Of a DNA stretch of 64,000 bases, positions 34,431 to 46,526 are shown piece after piece. Numbering within the stretch: the first letter of the stretch is position 1; each line of letters opens with the position of its first letter. The notes below the pieces were generated by a model. It had not been told where the DNA came from. It saw only the letters and a program-made list of their open reading frames with translations, and made no database searches. The stretch lies in NCBI GenBank assembly GCA_019671005.1, contig CM033745.1, positions 18,776,921 through 18,840,920 of the forward strand. The letters are read 5' to 3'. Origin of the DNA: Hibiscus mutabilis. Its lineage: Eukaryota; Streptophyta; Magnoliopsida; Malvales; Malvaceae. Both the position numbers and the translations under genes were made by a program.

Positions 34431-35700
34431 TTACCACTTCAAAGGGTTGTGATAGAATTAACATCTTCTCGTTGACTTCCACTAAAACAAGAAACAAGAC
34501 ATTGATTAGAAGGATTTGGAAGAGGTTGAGCAGGAAACTTACCTTTTTCTTGAGTGCGCAACGCAGCTGTCAATGTTAAAAGTGTTGTCTTGATTTCATT
34601 AATAGCTTGTGATGTTTGAATATTAAAAATTTTCTGTTCCTGCATGAAAACTTGCAATGTCCCTTCAAGACTTTTTACCTGTGAATATAAATTAGATGAA
34701 TTCTATGGAGGCTTTTGATTTTGGGGTATATGAGGAGGGTTATTATTTTGCCAACTAAAGTTTGGATGATTTTTCCATTGAGGGTTATAAGTTTCAGAAT
34801 ATGGAGAAGGAGAAGGCTTTGAGGATGTATTCATGACATTTGCATGATCATGAAACATTTCTTTAAAAACTGGAATGTTAGGACATTCAAGAGTAGGGTA
34901 TCCCATGATCTCACAAATATCACAACTCTCTTGAATTTTCACCGAATTGACTTCTTTTATTTTTCTAGTTTCCATGGCATCGAGTCCCCTAGACAAAATA
35001 GCAAATTTAGCATTTAAATCATCAACTTGGTTAAGGTGATACTTTCATTTATTATGCACAAGATTAGATTTAATAAATCCTTCCGTAGAATTATCTGTGT
35101 CCCAAGATTGAGAATTTTTAGCTAAATGATCTAAGTAATCAAAAGCTTCTACAGGCTGTTTACTCATGAAATCGCCATTACACATTGTTTCAACAAATTG
35201 TTTAGTTTCAGGAGTTAAACAATCATAGAAAAAGTTTATTATACCATTCTTCAAAACCATGACGTGGGTAAGAATTTAATAAATCTTTAAAATGTTCTCA
35301 GCACTGGAAAACATTTCATTTGGCTTCTAAATGAAATTTTGAATTTGTTTCTTTAAAGCATTAGTTTTATGTGTTGAAAAAACTTTTTTTAAAAATTGAG
35401 TTATCATAATAAAAGTAGGAAGTAAAGATATCATACCCAGTTTAAACCGAAAATTGTTTGCATTTGGAGGGAAGACGAAACATGAAGGTAACGAAGTTCG
35501 AGGGGATTGCAAGTAGTTACGCATCGAGCGCACTTGTAGATTCTCATTTTCATTGAGAACAATTTGATTTTCAGCCATGGTAGGTGAATTTGAAGGTGTG
35601 TCAAACAAATTTCCAAAAAGGGTTTCAAAATTAGTTCTAACCAAACGAAGAGAATTAAAATCACGCTACCAGACAGACATAAAAAAACTAATATACACAT
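34431..35700 (-). pseudogene. Element A gag, with internal deletion
   Basis: The capsid and nucleocapsid precursor. Pieces include MAENQIVLNENENL and SLPSCFVFPPNANNF (near 35580-35440), then after a loss of roughly 100 residues YDCLTPETKQFVETMCNGDF (about 35220), a zinc-knuckle-like CDICEIMGYPTLECP (about 34900), a Pro/Asn-rich stretch with NPQWKNHPNFSW and the gag-pol border VNSITTL (34440). Several frame changes and stops. Solo LTR E interrupts it at its 3' end. Confidence 0.87.
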
Positions 35701-35725
35701 AAATATACGGTAAAACCATTCATTA

Positions 35726-35733
<8 letters not shown>

Positions 35734-35760
<27 letters not shown>
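35734..35760. repeat. (TA)n microsatellite in element A leader
   Basis: About 13 TA units between the primer binding site and gag. Confidence 0.9.
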
Positions 35761-35764
<4 letters not shown>

Positions 35765-35786
35765 CATGAATTCTAAATCTTACCTT

Positions 35787-35809
35787 CCCCGGCAACGGCA
35801 TCAAAAACT
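35787..35809 (-). other. Element A primer binding site
   Basis: The minus strand reads AGTTTTTGATGCCGTTGCCG then GGG directly after the LTR end CTGGTCA. This is the common plant Ty3/gypsy primer region with one change (GGCGCC to GATGCC). Confidence 0.8.
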
Positions 35810-37261
35810 TGACCAGCTCTTTTTAGTTGTATACCCAAGTGTAGGTTGTTGTCAGGTAATAATTCTCGAGTCAGAGGTTGAATCCACAGGGAAGTTTGGT
35901 TAAAAATTACAAGGTTATAAGTTTAAATAAAAATTTCTGCAAAAAGGATAATTGATTAAAAATAAATAAACAACGATATAAATAAAAGATGCGAAGGTTT
36001 TGAGAGTCCACTCTTGGTATTATACTAAGATTGATTTTTATTCATTTTATTACTTAATTGAAGTCCACGTGATGAAGGAAAATTCAATCAGAAGGTCTTC
36101 TAATGAAAGTCTAAAGTCCATTGCCCAATGTCCATAATCAAAGTCCAAAGTGCAATAAACCATGTCCAAAATACAAAGGTATAGCATATGGTGTTATATG
36201 GATTGGTGCAATCAAAATTAATAAACAAGTTCAAGTGTTCATTATGCCAATTTTTTTGTCTACAATAAATCAAGTTATTAAACCAAGCATTTATTGTGCC
36301 AAATTACTTGTCTATAATGAAGCAAGGTTCTTAATTTTCTAATATAAATATTAGCCAAATGAATTTAACATCATATACTAATTTAACATAATTTAATTAT
36401 ACGTTGAGAATTTCAAACTAACCTTTAGTATGTACCAAGAGCTTCATCCTTTCACCTTAGCAACTTGACTTAGAAAGACATCATAACCATAAAGAAAATA
36501 AATTTTGGTTTACAAAAACCAAACATAAGAAAGAAAATATAAAGATGAAAGAAAGAAAAGTGATATTCATTTCAAATACAAAGCTATAACAAAGCTATCA
36601 AAGATGATTTTCAAGGTAAAACTAAAGCCTAATTATAGGAAATCAATGGATAGTGTATTTCCAATTCATCCACTTAAAAAGTCTTTCCATTACTTGATGA
36701 TATCTTTAAATGCTCCAAAGTGGTTATCATGGTGTCACCACTCTAAAGTGGTTATTATGGTGTCACCACTAGTAAGATTACGGTTTTTAGCATTTTATAG
36801 GCCCTTTCTATATTTGTTTTGGCTTCCCAATTACTTTGAAAATGTAGAAGACTCAATAAACTTTCTAACGGTATCTCACATGGCAATTTTCGAGTTCTGG
36901 AACTCAAGTTATGATCAAAAACCGTGCAACATATTGAGTGTAGAAATTTAGTACGAGTTTATTGAGTTTATTTTCTCCATTTAAGCATTTGCCCAATTCC
37001 TTTCACCTTAGATTATCTTTGGATTCAACTTCATTTGTGTCATAATTGCAATCACCAAATTCAACATATCTAAGCCTACAATTAAGACAAAAATACACTT
37101 TATTAAAAATAACCGAAAACATAATAAAAGTACTAAAATTGCAGTATATTTAAAATACAAACCACAAAATATGAAATAACTAAAAAACTACAAATATAAA
37201 TAAAACACTGCAAATATTCGTACTATAGATACTAAAATGAGACTATATTAGGGACTCATCT
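35810..37261 (-). repeat. Element A 5' LTR
   Basis: 1452 bp, intact, matching the split left copy. Its terminal base is changed (TCATCT where the other LTR has TCATCA), and ACTTT follows. Confidence 0.87.
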
Positions 37262-38592
37262 ACTTTGTGTAGTAACATAATTTTCTACCATAAGTATGGT
37301 TGGTTTTAGATTACGAGATATGGGGTAATAATTTATTTAGTTACTTTTTGTCTTATTAATTCCATAAACTTTTCTGTAGGTCTTGAAAAACATTATGTAG
37401 GTACTTTATTTGTTATGAGTTTGACAACATATAGAGTTATCCTTTAAAACTTTGTGCAATAACACAATTTCCTACCATAAGTTTGGCTAGTTTTAGATTA
37501 GGAGATACGGGGTAATAATACACGTAGCTACCTTTGTTCGTATAAATTTCATACACATTTCTATAGGTTTGGTAAAATATTGTGTGGATACCATATTTCT
37601 TATGTGTTTGGTAACATATATAGTTGTCCTTTAAGACTTTGTGTAATAACACAATTTCCTACCATAAGTTGAGTTGGTTTTAGATTAAGAGATATGGGGT
37701 ACTAATATGTGCACCTACATTTTTTTCTTATTAATTCCATACACATTTCTGTTGGTCTGGTAAAATATTGTGTGGGTACTCTGTTTGTTATGAGTTTGGT
37801 AACGTATAGAGTTATCCTTTAAGACTTTGTGAAATAACACAATTTTCTACCACCAGTTTGGTTGGTTTTAGATTAGGAGATACTGGTAATAATATGTGTA
37901 GCTACCTTTGTTTGTATAAATTTCATACACATTTGTAGGTCTAGTAAAACATTGTGTAGATACCTATTTCTTATGGGTTTGGAACATATAGAGTTATCCT
38001 TTAAGACTTTGTGTAATAACATAATTTCCTACCACCAATTTCGTTGGTTTTAGATTAGGAGATATGTGGTAATAATATGTGCAGCTACCTTTTTCTAATA
38101 AATTTCATACACATTTCTGTAGGTACCATATTTCTTATGAATTTGATAACATATAGAGTTATCATTTAAGACTTTGTATAATAACACAATTTCTTACCAA
38201 AAGTTTGGTTGATTTTAGATTATGAGATATATGGGTAATAATTTGTGTAGTTACTTTCTGTCTTGTAAATTTCATACACATTTCTGTAGGTCTGGTAAAA
38301 CATTGTGTAGGTACTCTATTTGTTATGACTTTGGTAACATATAGAGTTATCCTTCAAGACTTGTGTAATAATACAATTTCCTACCATAAGTTTGGTTGCT
38401 TTTAGATTACGAGATATGTGGTAATAATTTATGTAGTTACTTTTTGTCTTATTAATTCCATGAACTTTTTTGTTGGTCTTGTAAAATATTGTGTAGGTAA
38501 CGTATTTGTTATGCGTTTTGTAAGAATTAATGTTATTGGGTAACCGTCTAGGTTATCACACAATTTCTTACCCTGATAAGTATTTGTGTAAC
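37262..38592. repeat. 188-bp tandem repeat array, right part
   Basis: About seven units; GAGTTATC(C/A)TTTAA landmarks lie near 37434, 37621, 37809, 37991, 38155 and 38343, mostly 182-188 bp apart with one unit near 164. The last 50 bp before element D are degenerate. No reading frame is conserved between units. Confidence 0.88.
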
Positions 38593-41500
38593 TGTAGCAA
38601 CCTTTGATTTTAACTTTTAAATATAGGTATGGGTGCTATGGGTTATCCTCAAATCATTCTTTGAAACTTTGGTCTAAAGGGGATTTCTTTTGAATAATTC
38701 ATATTCTTTTGAAAACGATAAAAACTTGGAGTCGCCACTGGCCACTTGGGTAAGGTAGGCCGGACACCACAAAACTGGAGATTCGTTATGAAAAGGTTCA
38801 GGAGTTGGTTACATGTGGGGAAGGATTAGCACCCCCATCACACCCAGAAATTGGTACCAAAATATTTGTTGCTTTTAATCGATGGAAATTGTCAAAATTT
38901 AAATTGAATTTAATTTGGTGATCTTAAATGAGAATTGACTTTAATTACGTGGGCTTTATCAAATTGGTGAGTTCAAATTAATTGGACATTTAATAAATAA
39001 GATTGACAATACATCGGACCATATATTAAATCGACATCATATAAGCCTGACTATCGTGTTAATTTATGGTTCGAATCTCGTACGTCACCTTTATGCATGG
39101 TGCAAACATCTAAGATATGATGTAATGATTTCATCAAATTTGAATTTTACCTTGGGACAGTAAGAATTAATTTAAATATTTGGTCAACATCTATTAAGAC
39201 AGGACTGTTACGACACAAATATCGGAATTAATAAATACCTCATTTTTATGACTTAAATTAATTAATGCAAAATAAATGGGTCATATGAATGACAATTAAA
39301 AAGGATGTCATAAAAGGGCTTGAAAATAAACGCACAAAATCCCACCCAAGGCCCTAACCTAAAAGGCCCAAGTTATGAAAGTTCAATTAGTGATCTAGTT
39401 ACCAAATAAGTTACTCTAATATTAAACTCTAAATTAATTAACCCTAAAAGACTAGGAAAGCCTAACAAATTATGATGTATTGTAGGACATGATAATTAAT
39501 TTGTTTGGTTTTAAACTAGTATTCTAATAAGCCAAGGATACTATTTAAAACGAATCAAGTTAATTAATTATGGTTTTAATTTAAAGATAAATCTAATCTT
39601 AAGATCAATTTTACCCTAAAAGTAATTAAGAAATGTTCAATTAGTTTAATGAATTTAACATTTATCCCAAAAAGTCAAGGGTAAATTTAAATTTACTAAA
39701 TTAATTCGAACCCTAAGTCTAACTACGAATCTAGAAGAACTAAACCTAAATTAATCTAATTAATTTAAAGATCGTGCCCCTATGAGATGAGCACATGGTT
39801 TTAAACTAATTAGATTAACTTTGCCTAACTCTAACCTAAAAACTTAATAAACCCAAAGCCCACATAAACTAAGCCCAAGGCCTAAAACACAACATGGGCA
39901 AAACTACCTAAACTAGGCAACCTAAGCCCCAAAAAAATACAAACATATATATTACAAATGTTACAACTATATTATATACTATGAAATTATAATCTTTATA
40001 AAACTATATTAAATACTTTGAAAACTATATTATATAAACTCTACAAAACTATGTATATTATATACTTAAAAAACATGTACTATAAACTTTACAAAAATTA
40101 TATCATATACTTTAAGAATCCTATATTATATATTTTTAAAAACTATATATATACATATTAAAATCTTTATAAAATTACGAATATTATAATTTAAAAAAGT
40201 TATGTCTTAAAGAAAACTATATGTATATTATAACTTTCATAAAACTATATATTATATATTTTTAAAAACTACATTATATATTATAAATTTTATAAAACTA
40301 AAAATATTATATGATATAAAAATTATACTATAAACATATTATACACAAAAACATCAACCATAACTACAAGATGCATTTTTATCAACCACAAATCAAAGGA
40401 TCTACTAGTTTTAACAAGAACAATTATATTAAACAATAAAACTGAAAATTAAAACAAGAAATAAGGGAAACATGATACTAAAAAATGGATTAAACTACAA
40501 TGAAACGAAATCAAAGGATCATATTTTAAAAAAATAGATTTGAATGAAGAAAGGGACGAGATTGAAACTGTTTTGGAAATACCGGGGACTGCGGCCGTGA
40601 TTTACCCATGTGGAAGGACTGTGGGCATAATTAAGATGGGACGGAGGAATTTAAAATGTGATAAACCTATTATTATATTTTAAAATAAGTATAAATGACA
40701 CTTATTTTGCCAAAAATGGCATTATTAGATAAAGGCATCGCCAGTTTTCTCTCAACTCTCTCGGCAGGCCGATGAGCGCCGCCGCTCATCAGTGTAAAAA
40801 CCCAGAAAACCGCCGTGTCGACCGCCGCTCCCCGGAGGCTGGCGGCCGGTGAACCAAAAAAATACCTTTCGAAACCTAAGTCTAACTACGACTCTAAAAG
40901 GACTAAATCTAAATTAATCTAATTAATTTAAAGATCGTACCCCTATGAGACGAGCACACGGTTTTAAACTAATTAGATTAACTTTGCCTAACTCTAACCT
41001 AAAATCTTAATAAACCCAAAGCCCACCTAAACTAAGCCCAAGGCCTAAAACACAACATGGGCTAAACTACTTAAACTAGGCAACCTAAGCCCAAAAAAGC
41101 AAACATATATATTACAAATGTTACAACAATATTATATACTATGAAATTATAATCTTTATAAAACTATATTAAATACTCTGAAAACTATATTATATAAACT
41201 CTACAAAACTATGTATATTATATACGTAAAAAAACATGTATTATAAACTTTACAAAAATTATATCATATACTTTAAGAATCCTATATATTATACATTTTA
41301 TAAAATTATATTATATATTTTAAAAAACCATATTATATATTGGAAGAAAGCTATATATATATACATATTAATTTTTTATAAAATTACATATATTATAATT
41401 TTAAAAAATGTTACGTTTTTTAAAAAAAAACTATATGTATATTATAACTTTCATAAAACTATATATATTATATATTTTTAAAAACTACTTTACATATTAT

Positions 41501-43311
41501 AAAATCTATAAAACTACAAATATTATATGATATAAAAATTATACTATAAACATATATTATACACAAAAACATCAACCATAACTACAAGATGTATTTTTAT
41601 CAACCACAAATCAAAGGATCTACTAGTTTCAACAAGAACAAGTATATTAATCAATAAAATTGGAAATTAAAACAAGAAATAAGGGAAACATGATACTGAA
41701 AATGGATTAAACTGCAATGAAACGAAATCAAAGGATCATATTTAAAAAAATATATTTGAATGAAGAAAAGGGCGAGATTGAAACTGTTTTGGAAATACCG
41801 GGGACTGCAGCCGTGATTTACCCATACAGAAGGACTACGGGCATAATTAAGATGGGATAGAGGGATTTAAAACATGATAAACCCATTATTATGTTTTAAA
41901 ATAAGTATAAATGACACTTATTTTGCCAAAAATGGCATTATTAGATAAAGGCATCGCCGGTTTCCTCTTAACTCTCTCGGCCGGCCGATGAGCGCCGCCG
42001 CTCATCAGTGTAAAAACTCAAAAAACCGCCAAAAAACACCTTTCAAAACCTTTTCTTCTTCTAAATCCAGATCCGGCGTTCCTTTTACTTAAAAACAAAT
42101 AAAAAAACCATTCCTTTTAACAAAGACCGAATCGAAACCCTTTAGAGAAACCTCATTTTTGACGCCCCCTTTTGTCGATTCGCCATGCAAGGCCATGGAT
42201 GGGCCAGGAGGCTCCTCAACGGTAAAAAGAGCAAGGAACGCGAAAGGGAAACGTCAACGGTAAAGATAACTGAACCCTAGTCTTCTTTTCTTTTTGCTTT
42301 CTATATACTTCAAAATAAAAAAAGAAAAAAAAAGATATACCTCTGGAAATTCGAGGCCTTTTCTTTGCTTGTATTGCTTTCCTTTGAAATTCTCTCTACT
42401 CGGTCGTTAGGGTTTACAATTTTGGTTTTTCAGTTTATATATACCGAAACATTACATGATTTTTTTATCTATATAAAAATCAAATGAATGTTGCTATTGG
42501 TTTCCTCTGTCTATTTTGGCTGGATTCATATGCGACTCTAAGAATGTTGGTTTGTTGGGGAAATGGTTTTGACATTCCCCGGTATTCCTTTGCATTTCAT
42601 CTGATCTTGCCATTATTTATTTTGATTCTGTCTCGCATGTGACACGGGAGAGGAGGAGGGGACCAGAACAAATGCAGTCGAATGGTCATGGAGGAATCCA
42701 AAAAGGTGCATATGAGCTTCACGCGCGTGTGAAGAAAGCCGAATGGACGCACGTGATGCACGTGGAGAGATGAAGAGCCAGTGCGTGTGGGCGCGTGCAG
42801 AATCTGGAAGGTTCCATTGGCTGTATCTAGACCGTTAGATCAACAGCCAGATCTAACGGCCCAAATTTAACTGCGCATAAAAGAGGGATTATTAGACTTA
42901 GGTTTTTTGGTTGTAGTTTAGGGCTCTAACAGGCTTAATATGTAATGGGACTTAATTTTATTTGATGGGCTTGTAATACATGGACTGTTATATATTATGG
43001 GTTGTTTATTTATATAATCTTTTTGGGTTTTTCAAAGGTAAATATATTAGATAAATTTAATAAACTTGGGCTTTGTTTAAATCAACTTAGTATTTCTTTT
43101 GTTTTTTTCTAATTTTTTATTATTATTTTTTGCAGCAATAAAAACAATAGCTACGTATAGATAAAAAAGGGACTTAATATCATATATATATTACTAATAT
43201 GTACTAATGATGTTTACTTTATGCTAGTAATGAGATAACACGAGAGAGAGAAAAGAACATAATACACTAATAGTATTTTTGGGGTTTTTTAATCAAATAA
43301 TAACATAACCG
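38593..43311 (-). repeat. Element D 3' LTR with internal tandem duplication, outer end missing
   Basis: Matches 54911-58497 of the 5' LTR, but contains a 1163-bp segment twice. The match stops at ATAACATAAC; the last 190 bp or so of the LTR and the adjacent polypurine tract are missing here. Confidence 0.85.
39712..42048. repeat. 1163-bp tandem duplication inside element D 3' LTR
   Basis: CCTAAGTCTAACTACGA starts copy one at 39712 and copy two at 40875. Both run through an AT-rich zone, a GGGGACTGC(G/A)GCCGTGATTT string and a GCCGATGAGCGCCGCCGCTC block. The other LTR has only one copy (from about 55998). Confidence 0.9.
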
Positions 43312-44669
43312 ACGAAGACGACGTGTTTGTCTAAAATGACAGTGAACACGTCAGATATCCTCAAATGGTAGGTGAACCCTTTTCTTGGAGTAGCAAAGAA
43401 AAATACTTCGTTGTGTTCCTCCGAAATAGTAGGAAACAAATGTCCACTCTCACCGTGAAGATTCTATTCTTCTTGGACCTATATGGATAAGCCTTTCGAT
43501 CTTCATGTTCGAATATTCTTGAGTTGTGGGCATTTGCCTCTTCTGCTTTGAGGTTTTGATGTGATGAGTTTGAAATCCTTCGTATGATATCCTTGATCTA
43601 CGTTTTTTGCTTTGTCCTTTGCTCCTCTTCTTAGGAGGTATTTGATCTACCCTTTGACTATCTGCGAACAGAAATGAAAAGGTTGTAATGATGTAGGTTA
43701 GCATGCTCCTAACCTAGGGATGTCTAACTAGAAATGATGCATGAATGATAGTAATTTTTAAACTTTCTCGGGAACTTTCTTTTCTTGCCCCTTTGACTTG
43801 GACCTCCGTGTGCTTTTCGCTTCTCTTTCTTACTACGACGGCGTCTCCCCCTCGCTCGGGTTCACCCTTTATGCCCCCCTTTTTGAGCTCTTTGAACTTT
43901 TTTCTCTAAATTGCCTTTTCAGGTTTTCACTTTAGAGATTATTTTTCTGTTTTCTTTCTTTTTCCTTTTTTTCTTTTCTCTTTTTCTTTTTTCTTTTCCT
44001 TCTTTTTTTGTCACTTTCTTTTTTTGTTTTTTCTTTCTTTTTTTTCTTGGGCGCCCTTGTGGGTTTTCGCCCCTAGTCCTTTGGATTTTAACACGATTGG
44101 TACTCAGTGTCTTCTCTTGGTGGATCCTTGTCAATTTCTCCTCTAATATCTTCTTGCCCTACCTTTAGCTAGCTCTCTCCAAACCCAAAACAAACATGCA
44201 CTTAATAGATTAAATCATAGTAATGCCAAGAAATCATTTGCTTTTTCTCATTCTATGCCAATCTATCTGCGGACTGCATATAAAATAGACAATAGAAAAT
44301 AGGATAACCTTTATTAATACTTGATGGAATATTAGGAAAATTTTGAATGTTATGGCAAACATGAGAACAGGGAAAAATACGTGAAATATGTCAACTGTAT
44401 GAATGATGAGAACCTATCGACCTTGGTTGATTTCTCGCTGCCACCCTTGGTCATTTCCCCTGATGATATGAAGACCGAAGCATAGACCCTTAGTTGGATG
44501 CCAAAATTCAAGTCTATCTGAACTGTCCTTTTCAGATTTTCAATTTAGACCCTCAATTGGTTTTAAGGTGCCCATTTTTGGGTTTTCACCTTAAACCCTC
44601 CTTTTCTTTTTATTTTTTTTTTTTTCTTTTCTTTCTTTTTTTTCCTTCTTTTTTTCTTCTTACGCGTAA
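43312..44669 (-). other. Element D 3' non-coding part
   Basis: No protein domain seen. Contains strong polypyrimidine runs on the plus strand (about 43940-44050 and 44590-44665), which create low-complexity Phe-rich frames. Confidence 0.55.
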
Positions 44670-45847
44670 TACTTATTGTCAGAGTCTGAGTTTGTTGGGT
44701 TGCTCAATTCTTTACCATCCATTTCCTTTAGAATTAACGCTCCCTTAAGAAGGCCTTTTTTATGACATAGGACCCTTCCCAATTTGGCATCCATTTCCCC
44801 GAAAGTCTCTTTGATTCAACAAGACCTTTTTGAGCACCAGATCTCCCTCCTGAAACTCCCTCGAGCAAACTTTCTTGTTATAAGCTCACATCATTCACTT
44901 CTGATACATCTGATTATGGAAAATAGCTTTCAACCTTTTCTCATCGATGAGGTTCAACTAATCAAACTTTTCTTGCATCCATTTGGCTTCATCCAACTTT
45001 ACTTCATTCAAAATTTGAAGTGACGAGATTTCCACTTCATTGGGTAGTACTGTTTCGGTGCCATATACTAAGGAATACGGTGTTTCCCTGATGGAAGTTC
45101 TTACGGATGTCCGATAGGCAAACAAAGAAAATGGAACCTCTCATGCTAATCTTTAAATGTCTCTGTAGTTTTTGCTATGATCTTCTTAATATTCTTATTT
45201 GCAGCCTCTACCACTCCGTTCATCTTGGGGTGATAAACGGTAGAATAATGGTGCACAATCTTGAATTATTCACACACCTCGGTCATCATCTTGTTGTTCA
45301 AATTGAAAGCATTATCGGTGATGATTCTTTCGGGTAGACCATAGCGGCTCATAATTTCTTTCTTGAGAAACTTGCAGACTGTCGCTCTTGTGATATTAGC
45401 GTATGAGGCAACTTCCACCCACTTTGTGAAGTAATCAATAGCCACTAGGATGAAACAGTGCTCGTTAGAAGCCTTTGGGTGTATCTGACCAATGACATCT
45501 ATTCCCCAAGTAGCAAAGGGTCACGGAGAATTCATGGTGTGGAAAGGCACCGGCGGAGAGTGTATCTTATCAGATAGATTTGACATTTGTGACATTTCTT
45601 CGTATAACTGATGCAATCTCATTCCATAGTTGACCAGAAATAGCCATATCTCATGATTTTTCTTGCCAACGAGAATCCACTGGCATGGGTTCCATATAAG
45701 CCCATGTGGACCTCTACTAAAATGGTTCCGGCCTTCCGAGCACTAACACGCCTCAACAGTATCTGATCTTTGCTTTTTTTGTACAAGATTTCCCCGTCAA
45801 TGACGTATCCTGACGCTAACCTTATGATAGTCCTTTTGTCAATATCA
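44670..45847 (-). pseudogene. Element D integrase
   Basis: The minus strand shows a degenerate zinc-binding region (about 45700-45560, with GYFWSTME and CHKCQI), then core-domain pieces resembling an IDYFTKW segment (about 45430) and an IITDNAFNLN segment (about 45310), in shifting frames. Integrase inserts element DNA into the genome. The C-terminal part fades near 44670. Confidence 0.8.
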
Positions 45848-46500
45848 TCAGCCCCTTTGGATAAGTCTAGAACTTGATGTATTGGAGGACGTCAAAATAC
45901 CATAGATTACCATCCTCCCCTTCTTCCAAACTATAGCAATGGGATGGTACCTCAAAGGTTTGTATTTCGATTGCCCTATCTCGGTTGCCCAGCTTACTTC
46001 AAACACGGCGGCCAAAGTTGCTAGGGCGTTAGCCATTTGATTATTCTCTCTTGGCAAGTAGGTAAAACTAACTTCTTCAAAATCCTTGACCGGATCTTGG
46101 ATCAAGTTGTAGTACTCGACCAACTTTGGATCTCTAGTCTCTCATTCTTTCTAAAGCTGATAAATCACTAAAGAATAATCTCTGAAAACCTGGAGCACAT
46201 TGACCTTTCTCTCTATGGCCGCTCGAAGTCCCATGACACAGGCCTCATACTCTGTTGTATTGTTGGTGCAAAAGAATTCCAACCTACTTGTGGAAAGGTA
46301 ATAGACATTGTAGAGGAAGGCCAAAACTGCCCCTATCCCATGGCCTAGAGCATTCGATGCCCCATCAAAATAAAGCCTCTATTCCTCATTCTCAGTAATG
46401 GTCATTTCGTCGAATAGATCACAAATCAACTCTTCATCTAGGAACTGAAATCTAACGGCTCATAGTTGTCTGAGGCACGGCTTGCTAAAAGATTTTCCAC
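45848..46500 (-). pseudogene. Element D second (plant-type) RNase H
   Basis: NNTTEYEACVMGLRAA (about 46260-46210) and VEYYNLIQD ... FTYLPRENNQMANALATLAA (46123-46000) are characteristic of the additional RNase H between RT-RNase H and integrase in Tat elements. The Asp/Glu pattern of the first motif and the final Asn-x-x-Ala-Asp-type block are partly preserved (the Asp reads as Asn). Confidence 0.8.
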
Positions 46501-46526
46501 CACACTTTCTTTTACCGCCTTCTAAC

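Larger units (their letters stand above)
12431..37261 (-). mobile_element. Element A: Ty3/gypsy (Athila-like) element with captured host sequences
   Basis: A minus-oriented LTR element interrupts the tandem array. ACTTT is duplicated at 12426-12430 and 37262-37266. LTR start and end follow TG...CA rules except that the right LTR ends TCATCT instead of TCATCA. Inside, from right to left, are the primer binding site, gag, protease, RT, RNase H, a broken integrase, two host-like reading frames, a non-coding stretch and the polypurine tract. Removing later insertions (B with C, and solo LTR E) leaves an element of roughly 10.5 kb. All its own genes are broken. Confidence 0.85.

Noticed and set aside
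41236..41481. Tyr/Ile-rich ORF
   Set aside because: AT-rich LTR sequence with no conservation between LTR copies.
43911..44168. Phe-rich 85-codon ORF
   Set aside because: It is the translation of a polypyrimidine run in the non-coding part of element D.
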